Shown piece after piece: positions 40,232 to 49,194 of a DNA stretch of 64,000 bases. Position 1 is the stretch's first letter. Every line of letters starts with the position of its first letter. The stretch covers positions 117,146 through 181,145 of the forward strand of contig NZ_FOJN01000009.1 of assembly GCF_900111805.1 (NCBI RefSeq), given 5' to 3'. The stretch is from Rhodococcoides kroppenstedtii (GTDB lineage Bacteria; Actinomycetota; Actinomycetes; Mycobacteriales; Mycobacteriaceae). The position numbers and the translations under genes are program-made. Below the pieces are notes generated by a model, which was not told the origin of the DNA, ran no database searches, and worked only from the letters and a program-made list of their open reading frames with translations.

Positions 40232-40954
40232 TCAGCAGCCGGCCGCGCGCGGAATGCCGAGAGCCACGATTTCGGCCTGCAGCCGCTCGCCCATCGTGCG
40301 ATGTCCGTCCGCGTTCGGATGAATGCCGTCGGGCACGTAGTCGGTTGACCAGTCCAACCACCGCTCGCCGGCGGGATCGACGAACGAGACACCCGCGGCT
40401 CGCGTGACGTCGCCGAGAATCGCGCGGATGCGCCCGATGTTCTCGTGCTTGGCCAGAGGAGCGTCCGTCGGACCGACGACGACGACGCGAGCGCGGGGCA
40501 CGATCGCGGCGAGAGCCGCGTACATCGCCGTCGCGGCCGCGCGCAGTCCCTCGTCGCCGACGTCGTTGCCGCTCCCCTGCACGACGACGACGTCGGGGTT
40601 CGACGCCGCGACCGCGGCGAGACGCGTGGGATCGACGAAGGGCACGGTGCCGGGGAAGCGCACCCGCGCGTACCCGGTTCCCGACGACGCGACGACGGTC
40701 GGCGCCCAACACCCGCGGGCGGCGGCGACGTGCGCGTAACCACCGGTCGGCGAGTCGGCGCCCACCCCGGCGGCGAAGGAGTCGCCCACGACGGTCACGC
40801 GCAGCGGCGCGACACGATCGGCGGCGGCGGCCACGTACCGGCCGTGCGGCGGGACCTCGCCGCGCAGCGTCGTGACGAGGACGGCCGCCACGATCACGGC
40901 GACGATCGTCAGCGCGACCGCGACCGATCGGGGAGGGCGGATCCGAGAGGGCAC
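40232..40954 (-). CDS. SGNH/GDSL-type hydrolase, exported or membrane-anchored
   Basis: 240 residues with an N-terminal hydrophobic anchor (VAVALTIVAVIVAAVLVTTL). The catalytic serine block is VTVVGDSFAAGVGADSP, the oxyanion block VVVVQGSGNDVGDEG, and the Asp/His block DGIHPNADGHRTMGERL. Complete catalytic triad. Likely an esterase or acetyl hydrolase acting outside the cytoplasm; substrate unknown. Convergent with the GAF-ANTAR gene. Confidence 0.9.
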   Translation of the reverse strand: MPSRIRPPRSVAVALTIVAVIVAAVLVTTLRGEVPPHGRYVAAAADRVAPLRVTVVGDSFAAGVGADSPTGGYAHVAAARGCWAPTVVASSGTGYARVRFPGTVPFVDPTRLAAVAASNPDVVVVQGSGNDVGDEGLRAAATAMYAALAAIVPRARVVVVGPTDAPLAKHENIGRIRAILGDVTRAAGVSFVDPAGERWLDWSTDYVPDGIHPNADGHRTMGERLQAEIVALGIPRAAGC

Positions 40955-41006
40955 GACGGTGATCGTAGAGACCCGCGGGGCGGTACTGCCGACGTTTCGA
41001 GCGCGG

Positions 41007-41780
41007 TCAGCTCGCGCTCCACCCGCCGTCCATGACGTAGGAGGTCCCGGTGACCATCGAGGCCTCGTCGGAGACGAGGAACCCCACCAGGGCGGCCACC
41101 TCGGCGGGTTCGACCAGGCGCTTCACGGCGCTCTCGGCGAGCAGCACCCGCTCCAGCACCTCGGCCTCGTCGATACCGTGCACGCGCGCCTGGTCCGCGA
41201 TCTGCTTCTCCACCAACGGCGTCCGCACGTACCCGGGGTTGACGCAATTGCTCCGCACACCACGCTCGGCACCCTCGAGGGCCGTCACCTTGGACAGTCC
41301 CTCGAGGGCGTGCTTCGCGGTGACGTAGGCGCTCTTGTTCGCCGAGGCCCGGATGCCGTGGACCGAGGACATGTTGACGATCCGCCCGTATCCCGACGCG
41401 TACATGTGCGGCAGGGCGGCGCGGATCAACAGGAAGGGCGCCTCCACCATGAGCGTGAGAATGCGCCGGAACGTCGCGGGATCGAACTCGTCGATCGGCG
41501 AGACATGTTGGATCCCGGCGTTGTTCACCAGGATGTCCGTCTCGAGGCGGAGGTCGGCCAGGGCGTCGACGTCGGTGAAGTCCACCGTCCACGCCCGGCC
41601 GCCGACCTCCCGCGCGACCCGCTCCGCTGCGTCGCCGTCGACGTCCGCCACCGTCACCTGCGCGCCGCGCCCGGCCAGGGTCGCGGCCACGGCGGCCCCG
41701 ATCCCACTCGCCGCACCCGTGACCAGGGCCGTCCGGCCGGTCAGATCCGTCGTCCCGGGCCGCGTCGCGTCGTCGCTCAT
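41007..41780 (-). CDS. Short-chain dehydrogenase, probable 3-hydroxybutyrate dehydrogenase
   Basis: 257-residue SDR. The cofactor loop is ALVTGAASGIGAAVA, the NAG motif is ILVNNAGIQHVSPI, the catalytic Ser/Tyr/Lys lie in IVNMSSVHGIRASANKSAYV and TAKHALEG, and NCVNPGYVRTPLVEKQI follows. The GIQHVSPIDEFD and PLVEKQIADQA segments are typical of D-3-hydroxybutyrate dehydrogenases, which interconvert acetoacetate and hydroxybutyrate. ATG at 41778-41780. Confidence 0.85.
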   Translation of the reverse strand: MSDDATRPGTTDLTGRTALVTGAASGIGAAVAATLAGRGAQVTVADVDGDAAERVAREVGGRAWTVDFTDVDALADLRLETDILVNNAGIQHVSPIDEFDPATFRRILTLMVEAPFLLIRAALPHMYASGYGRIVNMSSVHGIRASANKSAYVTAKHALEGLSKVTALEGAERGVRSNCVNPGYVRTPLVEKQIADQARVHGIDEAEVLERVLLAESAVKRLVEPAEVAALVGFLVSDEASMVTGTSYVMDGGWSAS

Positions 41781-41890
41781 GCGGTTCAGTGTCGGTGGCC
41801 GGGGCCCGGGTGTCGATGACGCCTTCCGCACCCACGGCCTGCTTTTCTGCACACCCGGTTACCGTCGATCGACCCGGGTACCCGCGTGAC

Positions 41891-42478
41891 ATGGATCTCA
41901 CTGCGCTGTTCCGACCGTTCGAGAAGGCGTCGCTGCTCGACCGGGTGAGCGATCCCGTCGCCGCTCGCCTGCGGTCCGTCCTGTCCGACACCCCGGTCGA
42001 CGGTCTGTTGCGCGGCACCTTCGTCGGGCATCCGATGCACCCGATCATGGCGTACTCGTCCGTGGGCCTGTGGAGCAGCGCGGTATTCCTCGACGTCACC
42101 GGTCGCAGTCCCGACGCCGCCCGGACCCTGATCGGAGCCGGTCTCGTGACGGCACCGACCGCGCTGGCCACGGGCTGGGCGACGTGGTCGACGCTGACGC
42201 GGGAGCAGCGGCGCGTCGGACTGATCCACGCGAGCACGAACGCCGTGGCGATCGGACTGTTCACGGCGTCGTACAAGCGGCGGGCGGCGACCGCAGCGAC
42301 CGCAGCCGGGGTCGCTGTCGAGGCCGCCCCCTCGGCCGTTCCCGAGCCGGACGCCACCGCGAAGGCGCTGGCGTTGGCGGGATTCGCGGTGGCGGGTCTC
42401 GGCGGCGCCCTGGGCGGGCACCTCGGCTACAACATGGGCGCCGGCGTCTCCACCCGCGCCGTGGCGGCCGGCGTATGA
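41891..42478 (+). CDS. DUF2231-type membrane protein
   Basis: 195 residues. The family motif is TFVGHPMHPIMAYSSVGLWS (residues about 40-60), followed by three or four membrane helices and a Gly-rich C-terminus (AGLGGALGGHLGYNMGAG). Function unknown; relatives are often annotated as Rieske-associated or heme-related membrane proteins. ATG at 41891, divergent from the SDR gene. The stop overlaps the next small gene by one codon step (ATGA). Confidence 0.8.
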   Translation: MDLTALFRPFEKASLLDRVSDPVAARLRSVLSDTPVDGLLRGTFVGHPMHPIMAYSSVGLWSSAVFLDVTGRSPDAARTLIGAGLVTAPTALATGWATWSTLTREQRRVGLIHASTNAVAIGLFTASYKRRAATAATAAGVAVEAAPSAVPEPDATAKALALAGFAVAGLGGALGGHLGYNMGAGVSTRAVAAGV

Positions 42479-42648
42479 ACACCGTCTTCGAGGACCTGTG
42501 GCAGCGCGGGGTCACCGCCGAGGGTGCGAGGCGGTTCGCCGACGGCAGCTCCGAGAACCTCGACCCCGATGCGCTCGCCGCACTCACGGAGGCGAACCTG
42601 TCCGAGTCGGACCTGCGCTCCTACGTCACGTGGGCGGCGGCTCGATAG
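42475..42648 (+). CDS. Small hypothetical protein (57 aa) coupled to the DUF2231 gene
   Basis: Starts with an ATG that overlaps the preceding TGA, begins MNTVFEDLWQRGVTAEGARR and is predicted mostly helical and soluble, with an acidic middle (ENLDPDALAALTEANLSESD). No recognised domain. The tight overlap argues for a real gene. Its 3' end overlaps the convergent polysaccharide deacetylase gene by about 23 bases. Confidence 0.6.
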   Translation: MNTVFEDLWQRGVTAEGARRFADGSSENLDPDALAALTEANLSESDLRSYVTWAAAR

Positions 42649-43501
42649 TGCGGTAGTGGTCGGCGATGTCGCCGGGAGTGGTGAGCCACACCCCGGGCGT
42701 CTCCACGACGTGGTGCAGCGCCCGGCGGAAGTGGCGCAACCGATCCGGCTGCCCGGTGAGGAACGTGTGGGTGGAGATCGACAGGACCACCGACTGCTGG
42801 CGCGACTGCTCGCTCAGCTCGTCCACGGTGTCGACGATGCGGTCGGCGAAGTCGCGCCCCGTGCCGTGGTGGTGCACGATCACCGGCAGATCGTTGATCT
42901 CGTGCGGGTACGGTACCGACAAAATCGGCCGGGACCGGGTGCGCAACCAGACCGGGCGATCGTCCACCGGCCAGTCGAGGGTGTAGTCGAACCCGTTCTC
43001 CGCCAACAGATCCTCGGTCACCGCGCTCGGTGCGGCACCGGGACTCATCCATCCCCGCGGCGCCGCCCCCTCGTGCTGCTCGATCACCGCGCGAACGTGC
43101 TCGATGCTCCGGCGTTCCTCGTCCTCGCCTTGCACCACCGGGATGCGCGAGTTGGTGCGGCCGTGGGCGACCACCTCGCCACCGAGTACCCGCAACGCCT
43201 CGACCACCTGCGGAGCGTGGTCGTAGATCTCGGCGTTCACCAGCACCGTCGGGCGAATGCCCACCTCCCGGAGCGTGTCCGCGAGCCGGAACGCGCCCAC
43301 GCGGTTGCCCCACTCACGCCACGCCCAGTTGTACGTGTCCGGCGACTGCCCACCGGGTGTGTAGCCCAGATCGGTGGCGCCGTAGGCGAAATGCTCGCAG
43401 TTGACCGCCACGTAGACGGCCAGCGTGCCCCCGCCCGGCCAGGTGAACTGCGGGCGCTCGGTGATCGGGGAATAGTCGAAACGGTCGTGGGACGGCAGCA
43501 T
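42626..43501 (-). CDS. Polysaccharide deacetylase family protein (allantoinase PuuE-like)
   Basis: 291 residues with the NodB fold. The metal-binding block usually DD/HxxxH appears as AVNCEHFAYG near the N-terminus, with VVAHGRTNSRIP and GWMSPGAAPSAVTEDLLAEN later, and VLSISTHTFLTGQPDRLRHF near the end. This arrangement fits the subgroup containing cofactor-independent allantoinases and related amidases rather than cell-wall deacetylases. ATG at 43499-43501 with GAGGTG six bases ahead; a GTG three codons earlier is possible. Lies one base downstream of the next upstream gene. Confidence 0.82.
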   Translation of the reverse strand: MLPSHDRFDYSPITERPQFTWPGGGTLAVYVAVNCEHFAYGATDLGYTPGGQSPDTYNWAWREWGNRVGAFRLADTLREVGIRPTVLVNAEIYDHAPQVVEALRVLGGEVVAHGRTNSRIPVVQGEDEERRSIEHVRAVIEQHEGAAPRGWMSPGAAPSAVTEDLLAENGFDYTLDWPVDDRPVWLRTRSRPILSVPYPHEINDLPVIVHHHGTGRDFADRIVDTVDELSEQSRQQSVVLSISTHTFLTGQPDRLRHFRRALHHVVETPGVWLTTPGDIADHYRTIEPPPT

Positions 43502-43502
43502 C

Positions 43503-44078
43503 TCACTCACCTCTGGCCGCGGCGATGGAGGACCGCAGGCCCTCGAAGTAGGGGTCGAGGTCGGCGGAGACCAGCGCCGCGTCGTCGATCGAGGTGTGCC
43601 GACCTTCGAGAACCAGGCCACGCCCGTCGTGCGTTCCCCAGGCCCACCATCGATCCTCACCGCCGCGGACGTCGAGCCGGACCGCATACCCGTCCACGAC
43701 CACCTGCGCCGCGCGGGTCGGTGCGTCCTCGATCGACTGCCGCCGACGGCGATACTCCGGAGACATCGGAGTCAGGCCCACGGCCGCGAGCATCGTCGAC
43801 ATCGCCTTGCGCGCCGGATCTTTCGTGGTGGTGACGACGTCGAGAAACGGCGACGAGACGTCGTCTCCCGTCTCGAGTTCGGTCTCGAGCTCGCCGTGCC
43901 GCAGGGTCACCGTCGTCAGCACGTCGTTCTCACGCTCCCAGGGACCGAGCACGCGCGGACCGGTCCAGTCCAGCAGGGCGAACGTGGGGAAGGTCCTCGC
44001 CTCGGCGCGGAGCCGGTCCTCGATGGCACGCTGCATGGTCCAGAACTCGTCCGAGGTGAGGTGGCCGGTCGGATACAT
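43503..44078 (-). CDS. Hypothetical protein (191 aa)
   Basis: I do not recognise a family. The product is soluble with mixed helices and strands, starts MYPTGHLTSDEFWTMQRAIE, contains ALLDWTGPRVLGPWERENDV and a Trp-rich strand EDRWWAWGTHDGRGLVLEG, and ends in a short helix. The last motif looks like a small ligand-binding or immunity-type beta structure, but no assignment is made. It ends one base before the deacetylase gene, so the two probably share a transcript. Confidence 0.7.
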   Translation of the reverse strand: MYPTGHLTSDEFWTMQRAIEDRLRAEARTFPTFALLDWTGPRVLGPWERENDVLTTVTLRHGELETELETGDDVSSPFLDVVTTTKDPARKAMSTMLAAVGLTPMSPEYRRRRQSIEDAPTRAAQVVVDGYAVRLDVRGGEDRWWAWGTHDGRGLVLEGRHTSIDDAALVSADLDPYFEGLRSSIAAARGE

Positions 44079-44220
44079 GCGGTGGGGATGCCCGGGAAGC
44101 CGCGGCGGCTAACCCCGGCGGACCCGATGCCCGGCGGCCGCGACGAGTTTTCGCCACGACCGCGGTCTACTTCCTCGAGGCGTCCCGTCCGGGACCGCAG
44201 AGACCATCGAGGGAGACACC

Positions 44221-44643
44221 ATGACCCGAATGCTGTTCGTCAACACCTACGTCGAGGACGTGGCCGCGAGCCGCACCTTCTTCGGCGCCCTGGGGTTCGA
44301 GTTCGACGACGCCTTCTCGGACGAGAACACCGCGAGCATGATCGTCAACGACACCACCACGGTGATGTTGCTGGCCCGGCCCAAGTTTCAGGAATTCATC
44401 CTCGACGAGATGACCGACACGGGCCGGAACCGCGAGATGTTGTTGGCGGTCTCGGCGGACAGCCGCGAGGCCGTCGACACCCTTGCGGACACGGCGCTGC
44501 GCAACGGCGGCAGCGCCTGGACCGACCCGCAGGATCACGGGTTCATGTACGGGCGGTCGTTCCGCGACCTCGACGGTCACGTGTGGGAAGTGATCTGGAT
44601 GGACCCGGCCGTCGCCGCCGGTGACGGTCCGCCCGACATGTGA
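44221..44643 (+). CDS. VOC (glyoxalase/bleomycin resistance-like) family protein
   Basis: 140 residues forming one pair of beta-alpha-beta-beta-beta modules. It starts TRMLFVNTYVEDVAASRTFF, has the central DENTASMIVNDTTTVMLL, and ends YGRSFRDLDGHVWEVIWMDP, where the Glu in WEVIW is the usual metal-ligand position of the last strand. This subgroup is usually annotated as lactoylglutathione lyase-like without proven activity. Divergent from the hypothetical gene at 43503-44078. Confidence 0.88.
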   Translation: MTRMLFVNTYVEDVAASRTFFGALGFEFDDAFSDENTASMIVNDTTTVMLLARPKFQEFILDEMTDTGRNREMLLAVSADSREAVDTLADTALRNGGSAWTDPQDHGFMYGRSFRDLDGHVWEVIWMDPAVAAGDGPPDM

Positions 44644-44735
44644 GCACCCGCGCGAGTTCTGCCACACGATCCGACTCGATGCCGCGAGATCGCGGGATGC
44701 GACGCGATCGTGTGGAGATACTCGCGCAGCCGTCG

Positions 44736-45377
44736 TCAGTCCAGTACATGCTCGCCGAAGATCAACCCGCGCACCACCCAGGTCAGGTCGTCCATCGTGC
44801 GCTGCTCACCGGGCGTCCAGGTGTGCGCGCACGGATGCCAGACGGTGAGCGCGCCGACCGCGCGCTCGTCGGCGTCGCGGAGCGGACGAGCAAGGTAGGC
44901 TCCCACCGCTCCGCTACGCACGGCGGGGTGGGTGGCGATGCGGGCGTCCGAGGCCGCGTCGTGGACGACCCAGGATTCCGCGCCCGACTCGACGACATGC
45001 GCGGCCAGAGACTCCTTCAGGGGTGCCTCCCGCGCTTCGGCGAACGCCGGGGCCAATCCGATCGCGCCGAGATAGAACACCCGCTCGCGATCGACGAGCA
45101 CGATGGCCGCCGACGGCACCCGCAACGACTCGACCGTGATCGCCACGGCACGCTCGAACACCGGGGCCCGTGGCGAATCGAGCAGCCCCGTTCGCCACAC
45201 CGACCGCAATCGATTGGGATCCCGCACCCGCCGACCCGCCTCGGGGCCGGCCGGTGTCCGCAGCAGGTGCGCGAGCACCGTGTCGTGGATGTACTGCTCG
45301 GGCGTCTGGCCGGCGGCGAGAGCCAGGGCAGCCAGCAGCGCCGTCATCTCGTCGTCGAAGCCCGCGTCCCGCGACAT
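44736..45377 (-). CDS. GAF-domain protein
   Basis: 213 residues. A short N-terminal helical part (MSRDAGFDDEMTALLAALAL) precedes one GAF domain (about 60-205) with VPSAAIVLVDRERVFYLGAI, LAAHVVESGAESWVVHDAA and AVGAYLARPLRDADERAVGA. No output domain. ATG at 45375-45377; longer in-frame starts overlap the next gene in another frame. It is third in a run of same-strand genes behind an ECF sigma factor, so it may be a signal input for that system (inference). Confidence 0.8.
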   Translation of the reverse strand: MSRDAGFDDEMTALLAALALAAGQTPEQYIHDTVLAHLLRTPAGPEAGRRVRDPNRLRSVWRTGLLDSPRAPVFERAVAITVESLRVPSAAIVLVDRERVFYLGAIGLAPAFAEAREAPLKESLAAHVVESGAESWVVHDAASDARIATHPAVRSGAVGAYLARPLRDADERAVGALTVWHPCAHTWTPGEQRTMDDLTWVVRGLIFGEHVLD

Positions 45378-45412
45378 GGGTCGACGGTAACCCTCGGCGT
45401 GCCCTCCCGTCG

Positions 45413-45838
45413 TCATGTCGACGGCCGATCGGCCGCGACGACGTCCACGTCGCAGGCCCCGAACGCCGTCCCGAGGATTGCGGTGAGTGCGCCGGCCGCG
45501 ACGGACGCGGTCCGCCGGGACGACACGTCGCCCGGGGTCACGCGGGCACCGAGACATCGGTGGCCCTCGGTGTAGAGCTCGAGGGCCACCACCTCCGTCC
45601 CCGCGGCGATCAGTTCCCGTAAGACGGCGGTGCGCACCACCGCGTCGCTCACCCGCAGCGTGTCCGGTCCGGCGTCGGTGGGGAACACGGCGTCCAGCGG
45701 CCACGTCCGGACGCCGACGGCACGCACCCGGGACACCGCGCGGTCGGTGATGTCCGTCCACCCCCCGACCCGAGCGGCACGACGGCGGATCACCTCGGCG
45801 GCACGGTCGGCCGGGCCGCCGCTGGGGGTCATGTCCAC
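45413..45838 (-). CDS. Hypothetical protein downstream of ECF sigma factor
   Basis: 141 residues, soluble. Contains DRAVSRVRAVGVRTWPLDAV and a strand-rich second half (ELIAAGTEVVALELYTEGHR, GDVSSRRTASVAAGALTAIL). It faintly recalls Asp23/Gls24-like proteins often found beside ECF sigma genes, but no anti-sigma zinc motif or membrane helix is present. Overlaps the sigma gene by 10 bases, so it is translated with it. Assignment left open. Confidence 0.65.
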   Translation of the reverse strand: MDMTPSGGPADRAAEVIRRRAARVGGWTDITDRAVSRVRAVGVRTWPLDAVFPTDAGPDTLRVSDAVVRTAVLRELIAAGTEVVALELYTEGHRCLGARVTPGDVSSRRTASVAAGALTAILGTAFGACDVDVVAADRPST

Positions 45839-46473
45839 GCGTTCAATCGGGCCTCGAGGGTGGCGCGGGCGCGCGCGATCTGGCCGCGCACCGCACCGGG
45901 GGTCGTGAACAGGATGTCAGCGATGTCGACGATGCGCATGCCGTCGACCTCCCGCAGGACCCAGCACGCCCGTTGCCGCGGCGGCATCGTGCCCAGCACC
46001 TCGTCGACCGCAGCGAGAAACGCTGCGTCGGAACAGGTTCGAGGTGGGTCGGTCCGCGGGTCCGTGCAGGCACGATCCACGACGTGATCGGACCCGGGCC
46101 GCGGGATGCGGCGGCGGCGATGATCGATCACCTTGTGCGAGGCGATGCCGAACAGCCACGTGCGCAGGGCCGAGTCGTGTCGGAAATCGCCGATGCGGGT
46201 CCAGGCGACGACGAGACTGTCCTGCACCACGTCCTCCGCCGCGCCGTGATCGGCCAGCATCGACTCGGCGAACCGGATCATCGCGGGCGCGAACCGGCGG
46301 ACGATCTCGTCGAACGCACCCCTGTCCCCCGCCGCCGCGGCGACGGCCAGCGACCGATCGGACAGGGACGGGGCGTCGAGCGGCGGGAATCGGCGGCCGC
46401 CGCGCTCGCCGTGCGCGGCCGGGGAGCTGCCGATCTCGGGAACCCCCGGAACGAGCGACGGATGTACCAGCAC
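45829..46473 (-). CDS. ECF-family RNA polymerase sigma factor
   Basis: 214 residues. Region 2 is FDEIVRRFAPAMIRFAESML with ADHGAAEDVVQDSLVVAW, and region 4 is LGTMPPRQRACWVLREVDGM with IADILFTTPGAVRGQIARAR. The linker carries a Cys-containing stretch (DRACTDPRTDPPRTCSDAAF). About 45 residues precede region 2, so a start inside that stretch is possible; the GTG at 46471-46473 is the longest. No classical anti-sigma follows; instead a small soluble protein and a GAF protein do. Confidence 0.92.
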   Translation of the reverse strand: MLVHPSLVPGVPEIGSSPAAHGERGGRRFPPLDAPSLSDRSLAVAAAAGDRGAFDEIVRRFAPAMIRFAESMLADHGAAEDVVQDSLVVAWTRIGDFRHDSALRTWLFGIASHKVIDHRRRRIPRPGSDHVVDRACTDPRTDPPRTCSDAAFLAAVDEVLGTMPPRQRACWVLREVDGMRIVDIADILFTTPGAVRGQIARARATLEARLNAWT

Positions 46474-46681
46474 GGTCGTCCTCCCGCCCGCTCGCCGTCG
46501 CCCGCCGATGGACTAACGGCACGCATTGGAATGCCCCGCCCCGGCCCGCCCTACACCTCATGACGCACTTCACGTCGCATCCTGCGTGCGCTTTCGGCCC
46601 CGACGTCCGACTCACGGTCACACGATCCGCCCCACCCGAGGACGGACGTCGAGCAGAGAGGACCCCGGTGACCACCGGCGT

Positions 46682-49171
46682 TCAGGGCACTCGGGTCGAC
46701 AACTCCACCGTCATCGTCGCGCCGCCGCCCGCGGTGTCGGACACCGTCACGGTGCCGCCCATGGCCTCGACGAATCCGCGCACCACGGACAGACCCAGCC
46801 CGACGCCCGTCGTGTTGTCCCGGTCGCCCTGCCGCTGGAACGGCGCGAACACCGCGTCGGCCGCGTCCGGTGCGATGCCAGGGCCGTTGTCCGCCACCGT
46901 GATCACGGCGCGACCGGCCCCGGTGTCGGCGGCGGTCACCCGAATCGTCGACTCGGGCGCGTGCCGGACCGCGTTGTCGACGAGGTTGGCGAGCACCCGT
47001 TCGAGCAGTCCGGCGTCGGCGGCGACCACGACGTCGTCGACTCCGGTCTCGACACGGTCGATCGACACGCGACTGCTTGCCAGCGCGCGCTCGAGCACGT
47101 CGGCCACCGGCACCGCGGTCAACGCGGGGCGGGCGACCCCCGCCGCGAGGCGGGACGAGTCGAGCAGATTTCCCACCAACGCGGTCAGGTGATCGGTCGA
47201 CTCCTCGATGGTGGCCAGCAGCTCGGCGGTGTCCTCGGCCGAGAACTCCACGTCGGTACTTCGCAGACTCGACACGGACGCCTTCACGGCCGCGAGCGGG
47301 GTCCGCAGATCGTGACCCACCGCCGACAACAGCGCTCGACGCAACCGGTCTGCCTCCGCGAGAGCCGCTGCCGCACTGGCTTCCTCGGCCAGCTCGGCCT
47401 GGCGAATCAGTCCCCGGGACTGGTTGGCGACGGCCGTCAGGACTCGCCGATCGCGAGCGCGAGTCGCCGGACCGGCGAGAAGCAGCGTGTAGTCGCCGTC
47501 GGCCGTCGTGACCACGGTGTCGGCGTCGTCCGGTGACGCGGGTGGGCCGTCACCCGCGGACCCGACGACGGTCCCGTCGTCGTCGACGAAGGCCACCGAC
47601 CGCTGACCGTAGGTCTCGCGGACGCGTTCGAGCAGCGCCGGAAGATCGGCCCCCCGCAACACCGTTCCGGCGAACAGCGCCAGCAGTTCCGCCTCCCGAG
47701 ACGCGCGCCGGGCCTCCCGCGACCGCCGAGCGGCGGCGTCGACGAGCACCGCCACGGCGACGGCCATGATGAGCAGGACCACGGTGGTGACGAAGTTGTC
47801 GGGCTCGGCGATGGTCAGGCTGTACCGCGGTTCGGTGAAGAAGAAGTTCAGCAGCAGCCCGGCGATCAGGGCGGACAACGCCGCGGGGATCACGCCGCCG
47901 AGCAACGCCACGGCGAGCACCACCACGAAGAACAGCGCACTCTCGCCGCCGAGGTCGAGGTAGGGGTCCACCAGCATCATCGCCAGCGCGGACAACACCG
48001 GCACGGCGACGGCCGCCACCCACGCCAGGGCGCGTCGACGCGCGGTGTCCGGTCGCAGGAGACGTCGCCACCGCCACCCGCCGGCCACCTCGGCGTGAGT
48101 GACCATGTGCACGTCGATCTTTCCCGACTCCGCGATGACGGCCGCGCCGATGCCCTCGTCGAGAATGCGCGCCCACCGCGAGCGTCGCGACGTGCCGATG
48201 ACGAGTTGCGTCGCGTTTGCCCCGCGGGCGAAATCGAGCAGCGTGGCGGGGACGTCGTCGCCGACGACGCTGTGCATGCTCGCGCCCAACGCGGCCGCGA
48301 GGCGACGCACCTTGCCCATCTGGGGGGCCGAAACGCCGGTGAGCCCGTCGCCGCGCACCACGTGCAGCACCATCAGTTCGGCGCTCGACTTGGCCGCGAT
48401 CCGGCGAGCCCGTCGCACCAGGGTCTCCGACTCCGGTCCCCCAGTGACGGCCACCACCACGCGCTCGCGGGCCTCCCACGTGTCCGTGATGTGGTGTGCC
48501 GACCGGTATTTCGCCAGGGCGGCGTCCACCTGATCGGCGATCCACAGCAATGCCAGTTCGCGGAGTGCGGTGAGGTTGCCCTGCCGGAAGTAGTTCGACA
48601 GGGCCGCGTCGACCTTGTCCGGGGCGTAGACGTTGCCGTGAACCAGACGGCGCCGCAACGCTTCCGGGGCCACGTCGACCAGTTCCACCTGCTCGGCGCC
48701 GCGCACCACGGCGTCGGGAACCGTCTCGCGCTGGCGGACCCCGGTGATCTGCTCGACGACGTCGTTGAGGCTCTCGAGGTGCTGGACGTTGACGGTGCTG
48801 ACGACGTCGATGCCGGCGTCCAGGATGTCCTCGACGTCCTGCCACCGCTTCTCGCGCCGGCTGCCCGGGGTGTTGGTGTGGGCCAGCTCGTCGACGAGCA
48901 CGAGGGCGGGTGCGCGGGCGATCACGGCGTCGACGTCGAGCTCCCGCGCCTCGGCGCCGCGGTAGCGCACGGTCCGCAGCGGGACCTGCTCGATGCCGTC
49001 GAGCAGGTCCGCGGTGTGGACGCGGCCGTGGGTCTCGACGATGCCGGCCACCACGTCGCAGCCGCGACCCTTTCGCCGGTGCGCCTCCCCCAGCATCGCG
49101 TAGGTCTTGCCGACGCCGGGGGCGGCACCGAGGTAGATCCGGAGTTCGCCCCTGGTGCTCACGTCGTCCAT
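46682..49171 (-). CDS. kdpD: Osmosensitive K+ channel histidine kinase KdpD
   Basis: Sensor kinase for potassium limitation and osmotic stress. 829 residues: N-terminal KdpD domain with the P-loop YLGAAPGVGKTYAML and VLVDELAHTNTPGSRREKRW, a universal-stress-like domain (about 245-365) with the conserved VVVAVTGGPESETLVRRA, four membrane helices (about 390-490), a GAF-like part, the phosphorylated His620 in SAVGHDLRTPLAAVK, and HATPase boxes LVDNAVRHAP and VGLGLSVVRGF. It ends at 46682 and no response-regulator gene follows; the expected kdpE is absent from the window. Confidence 0.96.
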   Translation of the reverse strand: MDDVSTRGELRIYLGAAPGVGKTYAMLGEAHRRKGRGCDVVAGIVETHGRVHTADLLDGIEQVPLRTVRYRGAEARELDVDAVIARAPALVLVDELAHTNTPGSRREKRWQDVEDILDAGIDVVSTVNVQHLESLNDVVEQITGVRQRETVPDAVVRGAEQVELVDVAPEALRRRLVHGNVYAPDKVDAALSNYFRQGNLTALRELALLWIADQVDAALAKYRSAHHITDTWEARERVVVAVTGGPESETLVRRARRIAAKSSAELMVLHVVRGDGLTGVSAPQMGKVRRLAAALGASMHSVVGDDVPATLLDFARGANATQLVIGTSRRSRWARILDEGIGAAVIAESGKIDVHMVTHAEVAGGWRWRRLLRPDTARRRALAWVAAVAVPVLSALAMMLVDPYLDLGGESALFFVVVLAVALLGGVIPAALSALIAGLLLNFFFTEPRYSLTIAEPDNFVTTVVLLIMAVAVAVLVDAAARRSREARRASREAELLALFAGTVLRGADLPALLERVRETYGQRSVAFVDDDGTVVGSAGDGPPASPDDADTVVTTADGDYTLLLAGPATRARDRRVLTAVANQSRGLIRQAELAEEASAAAALAEADRLRRALLSAVGHDLRTPLAAVKASVSSLRSTDVEFSAEDTAELLATIEESTDHLTALVGNLLDSSRLAAGVARPALTAVPVADVLERALASSRVSIDRVETGVDDVVVAADAGLLERVLANLVDNAVRHAPESTIRVTAADTGAGRAVITVADNGPGIAPDAADAVFAPFQRQGDRDNTTGVGLGLSVVRGFVEAMGGTVTVSDTAGGGATMTVELSTRVP

Positions 49172-49194
49172 CGAACCGTGTGACGTCTCGGTTG

